From the NCBI RefSeq assembly GCF_013364355.1, contig NZ_CP054931.1:124001-188000 (forward strand): a DNA stretch of 64,000 nucleotides. The letters run 5' to 3'. The translations under genes and the position numbers were made by a program. The notes beneath the pieces were generated by a model that did no database searches, was not told where the DNA came from, and worked only from the letters and a program-made list of their open reading frames with translations. Each line of letters opens with the position of its first letter. Within the stretch, counting starts at the first letter, position 1. This DNA is from Stenotrophomonas sp. NA06056 (lineage in GTDB: Bacteria > Pseudomonadota > Gammaproteobacteria > Xanthomonadales > Xanthomonadaceae). This document shows, piece by piece, positions 7,708-16,319 of the stretch.

Positions 7708-9339
7708 TCAGGCGCCAAGACTGCGCGCGGTGTTGATGATGTTGATGCCGTTGAAACGGGTGGTGGACGAACCGTGCGAGACCGCCGACACCTGGCCGGG
7801 CTGGCCCTTGCCGTCGAAGAACGAGCCGCCGAGGCGGAAGTCGCGTTCATCGCAGATGGCGGTGCAGGCGTTCCAGAATTCCGGCGTGCGGATCTGGTAG
7901 GCCGCATCCTCGACCATGCCGGTGATCTTTCCGTTCTTGATCTGGTAATAGAGCTGGCCGCCGAACTGCGCGTTGTAGCGCTGCTGGTCGATGGAGTAGG
8001 AGCCACGGCCGTGGATATAGATGCCGTTCTCCACGTCCTTGACCATCTCCTCGACGCTGAGCGCTGCCTTGCCCGGTGCCAGCGAGACGTTGGCCATGCG
8101 CTGGAACTGCACGCTGGACCAGGAATCGGCATAGCTGCAGCCATGCGACGCGTCGCGACCGAGGATATGGGCTTCATCGCGGGTGGCCTGGTAATCGACC
8201 AGTACGCCATCGCGCACCAGGTCCCAGCGCTGGGTCTTCACCCCTTCGTCGTCGTAGCCCACCGCGCCCAGGCTGCCCGGCTGGGTCTTGTCGGCGAAGA
8301 CGGTAACGATGTCGCTGCCCCAGCGGAAGCCGGCATCGCGCTTGTCCAGCGTGGCGAAGCTGGTGCCGGCGTAGTTGGCTTCGTAGCCAAGCACGCGGTC
8401 CAGCTCCAGCGGGTGGCCGACATTCTCGTGGATGGTCAGGAACAGATTGGACGGATCCAGTACCAGGTCGTACTTGCCGGGCTTCACCGAGGGCGCCTTG
8501 AGCTTCTCGCGCGCGTGGCGGGCGGCGGCGATGGCGTCCTCGACCGGGTCGTAGGAATCGCGGTACGCAGTGATGCCGCCGGGCAGCTGCACCTTGCCGC
8601 TGGCATCGCCATCGAGGAACTCGTAGCCCATGCCCATCGGCGAGGAAAGCCCGGCGCGGGTGCGGAACTTGCCGCTGGCCTTGTCGATGGCCGTGGCGGT
8701 GAACGGCAGCCAGATGCGATGGATGTCCTGATCGATGAACGAGCCGTCGCTGGAGGCGAAGTACTTCTGCTCGTTGACCAGGAACAGGGTGGAATTGATG
8801 TAGTCGGCACCCGCATTCAGCGCGGCGGCATTGAGCGACAGCAGCAGCTCGACCTTGTCCTGGATCGGCACTTCCATCGCGTTGCGGCGGATCGGTGTCT
8901 GCCAACGCACTTCGCCCACCGACGGGGTGGGCGCCAGTTGCACCGGGCGGGTCTGGATGCTGGCATTGGCGCGGGCGATGGCCGTGGCTTGCTCGACGGC
9001 GGTACGCACCGCCGCTTCGGTCTGCTGGTGGGTGGCGGCGAAGCCCCAGGCACCGTTGACGATCACCCGGACGCCCACACCGGACGATTCGCGGTTGGTC
9101 ACGTTGCCGACCTGGTGCTCGCGGGTGATGACCGACTGGTTGAGGTAGCGGCCGATGCGCACATCGCAGTAGCTGGCTTTGGCCGCGCGCGCGGCGGCAA
9201 GTGCGACCTCGGCCAGGCGTCGGCGCTGGGTCGGGTCGACCGGGGCCAGCAACTGCTCGGCGGCGATCAGCCGCGAATGCGGCAGGACCAGGCCCGCCAG
9301 GCCCAGACCGGAAAATGCCAGGAACTCACGTCGTTGCAC
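7708..9339 (-). CDS. TldD-family metallopeptidase, first gene of the operon, with Tat-like leader
   Basis: The protein has 543 residues. It aligns end to end with the next gene and shares long identical blocks such as DVRIGRYL and GSSYS/GSFSIDQQRYNAQFGGQL-type segments. The zinc motif HENVGH lies at about residue 302. The leader QRREFLAFSGLGLAG fits the Tat consensus (RRxFLxF) with a hydrophobic stretch and a possible Ala-rich cut site. The start is a GTG at 9339 with a GAGAGAGA purine run upstream. The promoter of the eight-gene operon must lie in the repeat-rich region above 9340. Both copies keep their catalytic residues, so neither looks like a decaying duplicate. Confidence 0.92.
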   Translation of the reverse strand: MQRREFLAFSGLGLAGLVLPHSRLIAAEQLLAPVDPTQRRRLAEVALAAARAAKASYCDVRIGRYLNQSVITREHQVGNVTNRESSGVGVRVIVNGAWGFAATHQQTEAAVRTAVEQATAIARANASIQTRPVQLAPTPSVGEVRWQTPIRRNAMEVPIQDKVELLLSLNAAALNAGADYINSTLFLVNEQKYFASSDGSFIDQDIHRIWLPFTATAIDKASGKFRTRAGLSSPMGMGYEFLDGDASGKVQLPGGITAYRDSYDPVEDAIAAARHAREKLKAPSVKPGKYDLVLDPSNLFLTIHENVGHPLELDRVLGYEANYAGTSFATLDKRDAGFRWGSDIVTVFADKTQPGSLGAVGYDDEGVKTQRWDLVRDGVLVDYQATRDEAHILGRDASHGCSYADSWSSVQFQRMANVSLAPGKAALSVEEMVKDVENGIYIHGRGSYSIDQQRYNAQFGGQLYYQIKNGKITGMVEDAAYQIRTPEFWNACTAICDERDFRLGGSFFDGKGQPGQVSAVSHGSSTTRFNGINIINTARSLGA

Positions 9340-9533
9340 TGCGTCTCTCTCTCACTTCCGTGCGGCCGGCAAAGGACCGATCCGATCACGTCAACTCCTC
9401 GACTTTCGCCAGCGCGGGGCGTGGGGGCAAGTGACTGCAGTCATGGTCGGGGAGGGTTTCGGCAGGGCTTGCAGCCCTGCACCTGCTTCAAGCCACGGCA
9501 ACGTCAAATTCAAAAGCGGGCTATCCGTGGGAT

Positions 9534-9637
9534 GGCGGGGCGGTGTGGGTGGGCAGGACACGCCGTAAACCCATCCATGGGGGCTCGATGGCGCCATCCA
9601 TGGCGCCAACGGTCCTGCCCACCCACACCGCCCCGCC
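9534..9637. repeat. Long-stem palindromic repeat, copy A
   Basis: Bases 9534-9559 and 9612-9637 form a perfect 26-bp inverted repeat (arm beginning GGCGGGGCGGTGTGGGTGGG). The 52-nt interior contains CATCCATGG and GATGGCGCCATC. The interior is essentially identical to that of copy B at 17043-17146. On the minus strand it carries the same landmarks (CATGGATG, then ACGGCGT) seen in copies C and D. Confidence 0.85.
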
Positions 9638-9665
9638 TCTGACAGATTCCGTGCGCTGTTGGTGG

Positions 9666-9775
9666 GTGCCGACCGTTGGTCGGCACATCTGTCAGATATC
9701 GAACGAATTCATCCACGCATGGCGTGGATCTACTAGGACGTGCAGCTGTTGGTAGGTGTCGACCTTGGTCGACAC
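9666..9775. repeat. Cluster of three SMAG-type palindromes
   Basis: Three short hairpins lie in a row: GTGCCGACCGTTGGTCGGCAC at 9666-9686 (with the variant GTGG leader), ATCCACGCATGGCGTGGAT ending in CTAC at 9711-9733 (inverted orientation), and GTAGGTGTCGACCTTGGTCGACAC at 9752-9775. The GTAG end and the 6-8 bp stems match the S. maltophilia SMAG family. Confidence 0.75.
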
Positions 9776-9806
9776 GATTTTTCTCTCAAATATCGATATT
9801 CAAGAT

Positions 9807-9845
9807 GGGGTCAGAGCCCGTTGCGCAGCAACGGGATCCGACCCC
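9807..9845. repeat. Imperfect 39-nt hairpin
   Basis: GGGGTC (9807-9812) pairs with GACCCC (9840-9845), and an inner CCCGTTGC/GCAACGGG stem closes a GCA loop, with small mismatched bulges between. No T-run follows, so it is not a classical terminator. It may be another dispersed palindrome. Confidence 0.6.
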
Positions 9846-9876
9846 GTGCTCCGACAGATCGCAGGAAACTGTCGAA

Positions 9877-9978
9877 GGCGGGGTGGGTCCGGTTGCGGGG
9901 GCGTGAGCGCCATGGATGGCGCGACCGAGCCTACAGGGACGTATTCACGGCGTCCCCCGCAACCGGACCCACCCCGCC
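9877..9978. repeat. Long-stem palindromic repeat, copy C
   Basis: Arms 9877-9902 and 9953-9978 pair over about 25 consecutive bp (left arm begins GGCGGGGTGGGTCCGGTTGC). The interior keeps CCATGGATGG and CACGGCGT, as in copies A, B and D. The stem sequence differs from A and B while base pairing is preserved. Confidence 0.82.
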
Positions 9979-10103
9979 AACCCAAGGAATGCCAGCTTTT
10001 GCCGTTGCTCTGGCTCCGGCTCCTGCGGGTGCAGGGCTGCAAGCCCTGCCGAGCAACACCCCCTCGTGCACAATGGGGCCGACCCTGCCTGGACCCCGTC
10101 CTG

Positions 10104-10718
10104 ATGTCGAGCAAGCCGTATTCAGAAGCCTGCGAGCGCAACCGCGAACCCATCGCAGCTGCGCTCGACCCGTGGATGGGCGATCGCCACCGGGTGCTGG
10201 AAATCGGCAGCGGCACCGGTCAGCACGCGGCCTTCTTCGCCGAACGCTGGCCGTGGCTGCGCTGGCAGCCCAGCGACCATCCGGACCATCTGCCCGGCAT
10301 CGAGGCCTGGCGTGCGGAGGCCGCGCTGCTGAACCTGCTGCTGCCGGTGGCGTTGCAGGTGGAACTGCCCCCGGCGCCGGGCCTGAGCCTGCCGGAAGGC
10401 AGCAGTTTTGATGCCGCATTCAGCGCCAACACGTTGCACATCATGGGCTGGGAGTACGTGCAGGCGCTGTTCGGCGCGCTGCCGCCACTGTTGCGTCACG
10501 GTGCGCTGTTGGCGGTCTACGGGCCGTTCAACTACGGTGGCCGCTACACCAGTGACAGCAATGCGCAGTTCGATGCCTGGCTGAAGGCGCGTGATCCGCG
10601 CAGCGGTATCCGCGATGTGGAAGCCGTGCAGGCGCTGGCCGAGGACAACGGCTTCACCCGCCTGCGCGACGTGGCGATGCCGGCCAACAACCGCCTGCTG
10701 CTGTGGCGGTTGGGGTGA
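10104..10718 (+). CDS. DUF938 family SAM-dependent methyltransferase
   Basis: The protein has 204 residues. Motif I of class I methyltransferases, VLEIGSGTGQHAAFFA, lies at about residues 28-43. SANTLHIMGW and GPFNYGGRYTSDSNAQFD are DUF938 signatures. ATG 10104 was chosen because the homologous start (SSKPYSEACERNREPI) lies there, and the longer open frame runs into repeat DNA. A possible -10 hexamer (CACAAT, about 10066-10071) sits about 35 nt upstream. The stop directly abuts the convergent hipA stop. Substrate unknown. Confidence 0.9.
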   Translation: MSSKPYSEACERNREPIAAALDPWMGDRHRVLEIGSGTGQHAAFFAERWPWLRWQPSDHPDHLPGIEAWRAEAALLNLLLPVALQVELPPAPGLSLPEGSSFDAAFSANTLHIMGWEYVQALFGALPPLLRHGALLAVYGPFNYGGRYTSDSNAQFDAWLKARDPRSGIRDVEAVQALAEDNGFTRLRDVAMPANNRLLLWRLG

Positions 10719-12041
10719 TCAGGCGTCCGGGGCCATGCTGGAAAGGCGTGCTGCTGCAGCGCGTAGCCCTTTGAAAATGGGTTCGGACACACTTGCAGGG
10801 AAGTCACGTGGGAGCTGACGCGTGACCTTTTCGATGGCCGGTTCGACGGCCGCGATCAACGCTTCGATCCACGGCTCTGCGCCATCGGCTACGCCACAGG
10901 CGCGTGCGGTTTCGTTCCAGTGCCGGCGTCGCACAAGATGCAGTTTTCGATGGGGGTTCTTGCCCTCTACCGCCATGGCAAGCTGAGCGTTGTGCGGATC
11001 GAGTTGATTGGGCCCCCGGCCGAGGATGGGATATACCGACAGCACGTCGTAGACAGGAGTCAGACGGAAGCGCCCACCCGCGTCGATGTGGACGCTGAAG
11101 TTCTTTGCGTGGCCGTCGGTCGCGGCAAGCATCCAGAACAGGATCTGCGTCTTGAAGAAGGTTGCTCGATCCTCAGGCTGCTCGGATTGCCGAAGCAGAT
11201 CCATGATCGCCACGATGCCAGGGCCACCATCGGATTCATACTTCCTGGCAGCGGGGAGGCCAAAGACCTGGCACATATCTTCCTGCGGCAAGCGAAGCCA
11301 CCACGTGCGATCCGCGGCCAGTCGCCGGTCGAAACGTTCGACGATCAGTGCACCTTGATCTTCAAAACGCCCCATCTGCGTATCCGCGACGGGAATACCA
11401 AAGGCTGCCAGCAGGTGCATGCACAGCCACTCGTTCTCCACGGACTGGTGCATGTCCGCACGCATGTTGCCGCCGATACCCAACGGCAGCTTGAAGATGT
11501 GCGTGGACGGCGTACTTCCGGTAGGAATGCACCATTGACCATCGTGCAGCAGCAGGCCGGTCTTTTCCTGCGCTCCAGCGATGGAAATGCGGAACGCATC
11601 GTCGCTGGAAGAAGTGCCAGGCAATGCACTTGTTGTGACCTGACGCAGGACTTCAGCGACGCCTGAGTCATTCAATGGTTCGAACGTTATCCGCTGGATG
11701 TCACCCGGTGTACGCGAAGGCGGCAATAGCTGCACCGCCCCCACACAATCCCTCCCGATGGCTTCAAGGAGATCGAACGTGTCGCTGCTGCGCGTGGCGA
11801 ATCGGTCGCGGATCCGATTGCGGATGGCGATGTTGTCGGGAAGAAGATTATCGAAGTAGTCGTTGACGACAGTACCCCGATGGCTCTCGCCTTCTGGGAG
11901 CAGGGGCAGCGAAAGTGACAGCGGCCGGAACTGGGCCGAGCGGATCCACGGGTCCATGTACGAAAGTCGGGGCGATCCGCTCCGAACATCATCCCAGAGC
12001 GCGACCTCGACACCATTCATCCAGACCCGCAGCGTACCCAT
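10719..12041 (-). CDS. hipA: HipA-type serine/threonine kinase toxin
   Basis: The protein has 440 residues, the same length as E. coli HipA. Features are the N-terminal HipA domain, the glycine-rich loop SIAGAQEKTGL, the catalytic loop ATDGHAKNFS with Asp309 (the numbering matches E. coli HipA D309) and a YDVLS metal-binding Asp. By family, HipA phosphorylates glutamyl-tRNA synthetase and triggers growth arrest or persistence; HipB neutralises it. It starts 3 nt after hipB, so the two are one operon. It ends flush with the convergent methyltransferase gene (no intergenic base, no terminator visible). Confidence 0.93.
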   Translation of the reverse strand: MGTLRVWMNGVEVALWDDVRSGSPRLSYMDPWIRSAQFRPLSLSLPLLPEGESHRGTVVNDYFDNLLPDNIAIRNRIRDRFATRSSDTFDLLEAIGRDCVGAVQLLPPSRTPGDIQRITFEPLNDSGVAEVLRQVTTSALPGTSSSDDAFRISIAGAQEKTGLLLHDGQWCIPTGSTPSTHIFKLPLGIGGNMRADMHQSVENEWLCMHLLAAFGIPVADTQMGRFEDQGALIVERFDRRLAADRTWWLRLPQEDMCQVFGLPAARKYESDGGPGIVAIMDLLRQSEQPEDRATFFKTQILFWMLAATDGHAKNFSVHIDAGGRFRLTPVYDVLSVYPILGRGPNQLDPHNAQLAMAVEGKNPHRKLHLVRRRHWNETARACGVADGAEPWIEALIAAVEPAIEKVTRQLPRDFPASVSEPIFKGLRAAAARLSSMAPDA

Positions 12042-12044
12042 GGC

Positions 12045-12302
12045 TCACCACTCCAGCGTCGATGTGTTCTCCGGGGCACGTCGTTTTTGCAGGCTGACTT
12101 CCAGACCCAATACAGCCCAGACCCGCATCAGCCGTTCGAAGCTTGCCGATGCCGGGTCGCGCTCCAACGCCCCTACTGCCTGGCGGCTTATGCCGAGTTG
12201 CTTCGCCAGCTCAGCTTGGCTCAGGCCCGCCTGGCGCCTGAAGGCACGCATCAGCGGCGCCAGTTGTTGAGCTGTCCTCACGGTGTGCAGCGGCCTGTCC
12301 AT
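12045..12302 (-). CDS. hipB: HipB-type antitoxin, XRE helix-turn-helix
   Basis: The protein has 85 residues. The Xre-type HTH is clear: AGLSQAELAKQLGISRQAVGALER at about residues 22-45, followed by a short C-terminal tail. ATG 12302 was chosen because GGGGA lies 8 nt upstream; the longer frame to 12401 would read through the operator repeats. The family partner HipA follows by 3 nt. HipB would repress the operon by binding the repeats at 12352-12440 and would bind HipA. Confidence 0.92.
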   Translation of the reverse strand: MDRPLHTVRTAQQLAPLMRAFRRQAGLSQAELAKQLGISRQAVGALERDPASASFERLMRVWAVLGLEVSLQKRRAPENTSTLEW

Positions 12303-12351
12303 ACCGGCAGTCCCCAGGAAAAATGACCGTACTCGAACGCGTACGCAATGG

Positions 12352-12440
12352 ATAGGTTGCTTTACGACAAGCAACCTATCGCTTTCCCATCCAGAAGGCA
12401 ACCTATCGATTGCTATTCAAATATGCAATCAATAGGTTGC
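12352..12440. promoter_or_regulatory. hipBA operator region with four half-sites
   Basis: The 9-mer ATAGGTTGC or its complement GCAACCTAT occurs four times: 12352-12360 (+), 12371-12379 (-), 12398-12406 (-) and 12432-12440 (+). The first pair is a palindrome with a 10-nt spacer, and the second pair is an everted repeat. A nested ATCGATTGC/GCAATCAAT pair (12405-12413, 12425-12433) lies inside. The block is AT-rich and starts 50 nt upstream of hipB, as expected for cooperative HipB binding over its own promoter. Confidence 0.8.
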
Positions 12441-12463
12441 ATGTGGCGTTCTCCGGTAGCGCC

Positions 12464-15400
12464 TCAAGCCACCTGCACGATATGCAGTGCCTTCGGGTTC
12501 CGCCACTGCGCCAGCAGCGCCGCTTCACGCGCCTTGGCCTGTTCGAAGTGCGCTTCCTTGACGTGGCCGAAGCCTCGGATGTGCTCGGGCACGCTGGCGA
12601 TCTCCACCGCCAGTGCCAGGCGGTCGTCATCCAGGCCGTCCAGCAGCACCTGCACGGTCGCCTCGTAGTCGCCGATCAGCTGGCGCTCCATGCGGCGCTC
12701 TTCGGTGCGGCCGAACACATCAAAGCGCCCACCACGCAGGAACTTCAGCTTCGCCAGCAGGCCGAACGCCTTGAACATCCACGGGCCGTATTCCTTCTTC
12801 AGCAGGCGGCCCTGCTCATCCTTCTTCGCGAACAGCGGCGGGGCGAGATGGAAGCGCAGCTGGTAATCGCCCTCGAACTGCTGCTGCAGGCGGCGCTGGA
12901 AGTCGCCGCTGGTGTACAGGCGGGCCACTTCGTATTCGTCCTTGTACGCCATCAGCTTGAACAGATAGCGGGCCACGGTCTCGGTCAGCGCAGTGGAACC
13001 GCCGATACGCTCGGCTTCGGTCGCGCGTACACGCTCGACCAGCGTGCGGTAGCGGTTGGCATAGGCAGCGTCCTGATACTCGGTCAGGAATGCCGAACGG
13101 CGCTCGATCATTTCATCCAGCGAGCGCGACAGGCGCGCGTCGTCCAACGGCAGGAAGGCGACATCGCCACCATGCGTCGGCAGCCCACGCAGCTCGCGCT
13201 CATCACCGGTGTTGCGCGGTGCGGCGGTGGCGCCCCACTCGTTGCCTTCCCACTCGCCCGGCGGCAGTGCATGCAGCGGGCCAGGGGTGTTCTCTGTATC
13301 GGTATGGCGATTGCGCACCAGCCCAGCGGCCTGCTGCACGGCCTGCGGGTCGACCACGGCCAAGCGGCCCCAGGCAAAGGCCTGCTGGTTCATCGCCACC
13401 GCGGCGCCGTTGAGCTCGATGGCGCGCATCAGCGATTCGAACGACAGCGGCACCAGCCCCTGCTGCCACGCGTAGCCGAGGATGAACAGATTGGCGGCGA
13501 TCGCATCACCGAGCAGCGCGGTCGCCAGCTGGGTCGCATCCAGCAGCAGCGGTTCTTCGCCACCCAGGGCCACGCGCACGCCGGCGATGATGTCGGCGGC
13601 GGGGAACTGCATGTCCGGGCGTGTGGTGAACGTGCCCGGCATTGCCTCATAGGTGTTGAGCACCACCTGCGAACGGCCCGCACGTACCTTCGACAGCGCC
13701 CAGTAGTCGTTCACCACCACCATGTCGCAGCCCAGCACCAGGTCGGCTTCGCCGGCGGCAATGCGCACGGCGTGGATATCCTCGGGGCGACGGGCGATGC
13801 GGATATGGGTGGTCACCGCGCCACCCTTCTGCGCCAGGCCGGTCTGGTCGAGCACCGAGGCGCCCTTGCCCTCCAGGTGACCGGCCATGCCCAGCAGGGC
13901 GCCGATGGTCACCACGCCGGTGCCGCCAACGCCGGTGATCAGGATGTTCCAGGGCTGCTCCAGGGTGCCGCGGATGGTCGGCGCCGGCAGGTTGTCCAGC
14001 AGCGTGGAGGCATCGCGCTTGCTGCCCTTGCGCGGCTGGCCACCGTGCACGGTGACGAAGCTCGGGCAGAAGCCGTTGACACAGGAATAGTCCTTGTTGC
14101 AGTTGGACTGGTCGATGTCGCGCTTGCGCCCGAACTCGGTTTCCTTCGGCAGTACCGACACGCAGAAACTCTTCTTGCCGCAGTCGCCGCAGCCTTCGCA
14201 GACCAGCGAATTGATCATCACCCGCTTCTGCGGATCTTCCAGCTTGCCGCGCTTGCGGCGGCGGCGCTTCTCGGTGGCGCAGGTCTGTTCGTAGATCAGG
14301 ATCGAAACACCCTTCACTTCGCGCAGGCGCTTCTGCACCGCGTCCAGCTCGCTGCGGTCATGGAACTCCACATCGCTGGGGAAATGCTCGCGCTGGCGCG
14401 TCCATTTGGCGACGTTGTCCGACAGCACCATGATGGTGTGGATGCCCTCGGCCCGCATCTGCTTTGCGATGTCCGGCACGCTCAGCGGGCCGTCCACCGG
14501 CTGGCCGCCGGTCATCGCCACCGCATCGTTGTAGAGGATCTTGTAGGTGATGTTGACGCCGGCTGCGATCGCCTGGCGGATCGCCAGCGAACCGCTGTGG
14601 AAATAGGTGCCGTCGCCCAGGTTCTGGAACACGTGCTGGGTATCGGTGAACGCGGCCTGCCCGGCCCACGTCACGCCCTCGCCACCCATGTGGGTGAAGG
14701 TGTCGGTGCTGCGGTCCATCCAGGTCACCATGTAATGGCAACCGATGCCGGCCAGCGCACGCGAACCTTCCGGCACGGTGGTGGAGGTGTTGTGCGGGCA
14801 GCCCGAGCAGTAATGCGGCACGCGCGGGAAGCTGGCGCGTGGCAATGCAAGCTCGGCTTCCTTCTCCTGCATCCACTGCAGGCGCTGCTCGATTGACTCG
14901 TTGTTGAAGAACTTCTGGATGCGACGACCGATCACGCCGGCAATGGTGGCCGGGGTCAGTTCGCCGGTGGACGGCAGGATCCACTCGCCGCTCTCGTCGT
15001 ACTTGCCGACGATGGACGGACGCTGGCCCCAGCTGGCCGGCCAGTTGAAGAACTGCTCCTTCATCTGGCGCTCGATGAAGGCACGCTTCTCCTCCACCAC
15101 GATGATGTCTTCCAGGCCCTGCGCGAAGCGCGCGATGCCTTCCGGCTCCAGCGGCCAGGTCATGCCGACCTTGTACACGCGGATGCCGATGTCGGCGCAG
15201 GCCTGCTCATCCAGGCCCAGGTATTCCAACGCCTGCAGCACGTCCAGATAACTCTTGCCGGTGGTGACGATGCCCAGTCGCGCACGCGGAGCGTCCATCA
15301 CCACCTTGTCGATGCCGTTGGCACGGGCGAACGCCTGCGCGGCTTTCACCGCGTAGCGGTGCAGCCGCATTTCCTGGTCCAGCGGCGGATCGGGCCAGCG

Positions 15401-16150
15401 GATGTTGAGGCCACCGACAGGCATGTCGAAGTCTTCCGGCAGCACGATGCGCCGGGCCAGCGGATCGACCTCCACCGAGGCCGACGATTCCACCGTCTCG
15501 GCGATGGTCTTGAAGCCGACCCAACGCCCGGTGTAACGGCTCATCGCCCAGCCGAGCAGGCCCATGTCGAGGATGTCCTGCACGCCGGCCGGGTTCAGCA
15601 CCGGCATCATCGCGCTGACGAACTCGTCCTCGCTGCCATGCGGCAGGGTCGAGCTGCGGCAGGCATGGTCATCGGCGGCCAGCGCCAGTACACCACCATG
15701 GCGCGAGGTGCCGGCAGCGTTGGCGTGCTTGAACACGTCGCCGCAGCGGTCCACCCCCGGGCCCTTGCCGTACCACATGCCGAACACGCCCTGCACGTTG
15801 GCGCCGGGGAACAGGTTGGTCTGCTGGGTGCCCCACACCATGGTCGCGCCGAGGTCCTCGTTGAGGCCCGGGGTGAACTTCACCTTGGCCGCTTCCAGGT
15901 GCTTGCGCGCACGCCACAGTTCCAGGTCGAAGCCGCCCAGCGGACTGCCGCGGTAGCCGCTGATGAAGCCAGCGCTGTCGATGCCGGTGGCTTCGTCGCG
16001 CAGGCGCTGCATCAGCGGCAGCCGCACCAGCGCCTGCACGCCACTCAGGTAGATCCGTCCTTCGTTGCGGGTGTACTTGTGGTCGAGCGTGTAATCACGG
16101 TCGAGCAGGTCGGCGGAGGCGGGCGAGGTGAGTTGCGCGGTACTGGTCAT
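12464..16150 (-). CDS. Fused indolepyruvate:ferredoxin oxidoreductase (IorA-IorB type)
   Basis: The protein has 1228 residues. The order is an N-terminal pyrimidine-binding domain, a thiamine-diphosphate domain (NLGDGTYFHSGSLAIRQA), then a cysteine-rich ferredoxin-like segment (VCEGCGDCGKKSFC and CNKDYSCVNGFC), and a C-terminal gamma domain with GVGGTGVVTIGALLG. It should oxidise aryl or branched-chain 2-oxo acids to acyl-CoA, passing electrons to ferredoxin, as in amino acid catabolism. The all-in-one architecture is known in aerobic proteobacteria. Motifs are intact and there is no frameshift. The ATG at 16150 lacks a strong Shine-Dalgarno. Confidence 0.93.
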   Translation of the reverse strand: MTSTAQLTSPASADLLDRDYTLDHKYTRNEGRIYLSGVQALVRLPLMQRLRDEATGIDSAGFISGYRGSPLGGFDLELWRARKHLEAAKVKFTPGLNEDLGATMVWGTQQTNLFPGANVQGVFGMWYGKGPGVDRCGDVFKHANAAGTSRHGGVLALAADDHACRSSTLPHGSEDEFVSAMMPVLNPAGVQDILDMGLLGWAMSRYTGRWVGFKTIAETVESSASVEVDPLARRIVLPEDFDMPVGGLNIRWPDPPLDQEMRLHRYAVKAAQAFARANGIDKVVMDAPRARLGIVTTGKSYLDVLQALEYLGLDEQACADIGIRVYKVGMTWPLEPEGIARFAQGLEDIIVVEEKRAFIERQMKEQFFNWPASWGQRPSIVGKYDESGEWILPSTGELTPATIAGVIGRRIQKFFNNESIEQRLQWMQEKEAELALPRASFPRVPHYCSGCPHNTSTTVPEGSRALAGIGCHYMVTWMDRSTDTFTHMGGEGVTWAGQAAFTDTQHVFQNLGDGTYFHSGSLAIRQAIAAGVNITYKILYNDAVAMTGGQPVDGPLSVPDIAKQMRAEGIHTIMVLSDNVAKWTRQREHFPSDVEFHDRSELDAVQKRLREVKGVSILIYEQTCATEKRRRRKRGKLEDPQKRVMINSLVCEGCGDCGKKSFCVSVLPKETEFGRKRDIDQSNCNKDYSCVNGFCPSFVTVHGGQPRKGSKRDASTLLDNLPAPTIRGTLEQPWNILITGVGGTGVVTIGALLGMAGHLEGKGASVLDQTGLAQKGGAVTTHIRIARRPEDIHAVRIAAGEADLVLGCDMVVVNDYWALSKVRAGRSQVVLNTYEAMPGTFTTRPDMQFPAADIIAGVRVALGGEEPLLLDATQLATALLGDAIAANLFILGYAWQQGLVPLSFESLMRAIELNGAAVAMNQQAFAWGRLAVVDPQAVQQAAGLVRNRHTDTENTPGPLHALPPGEWEGNEWGATAAPRNTGDERELRGLPTHGGDVAFLPLDDARLSRSLDEMIERRSAFLTEYQDAAYANRYRTLVERVRATEAERIGGSTALTETVARYLFKLMAYKDEYEVARLYTSGDFQRRLQQQFEGDYQLRFHLAPPLFAKKDEQGRLLKKEYGPWMFKAFGLLAKLKFLRGGRFDVFGRTEERRMERQLIGDYEATVQVLLDGLDDDRLALAVEIASVPEHIRGFGHVKEAHFEQAKAREAALLAQWRNPKALHIVQVA

Positions 16151-16319
16151 GGCTGGCCTGGTCAGGATCGGCTGGCACCGGCCGCGCAGGTACGCGCGGC
16201 GGGAAAGGCGCGAATTGTAACAGTGGGGGGCAAGGGCCCCGGCACTCGCGCCAAGGCCGTGCTGGGGTTAGGATCGGGGAGAGAGAGGGAGGTTGGTGTT
16301 TCAACCTGGGGGAATTTGG

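Larger units (their letters stand above)
9340..10103. other. Gene-free repeat island between the tldD operon and the DUF938 gene
   Basis: No convincing coding frame is present. The region holds two roughly 100-bp long-stem repeats (9534-9637, 9877-9978), three SMAG-type palindromes (9666-9775) and a separate hairpin with 6+10 bp arms at 9807-9845. The leftward tldD operon promoter should be near 9345-9450. The phrase gcttgcagccctgc at about 9467-9480 recurs in altered form near 10035. The arrangement resembles the 16956-17537 island. Confidence 0.8.

Noticed and set aside
12410..14896. An 828-codon plus-strand frame opposite the oxidoreductase gene
   Set aside because: It is antisense to a gene with intact catalytic motifs; a GC-driven shadow frame.
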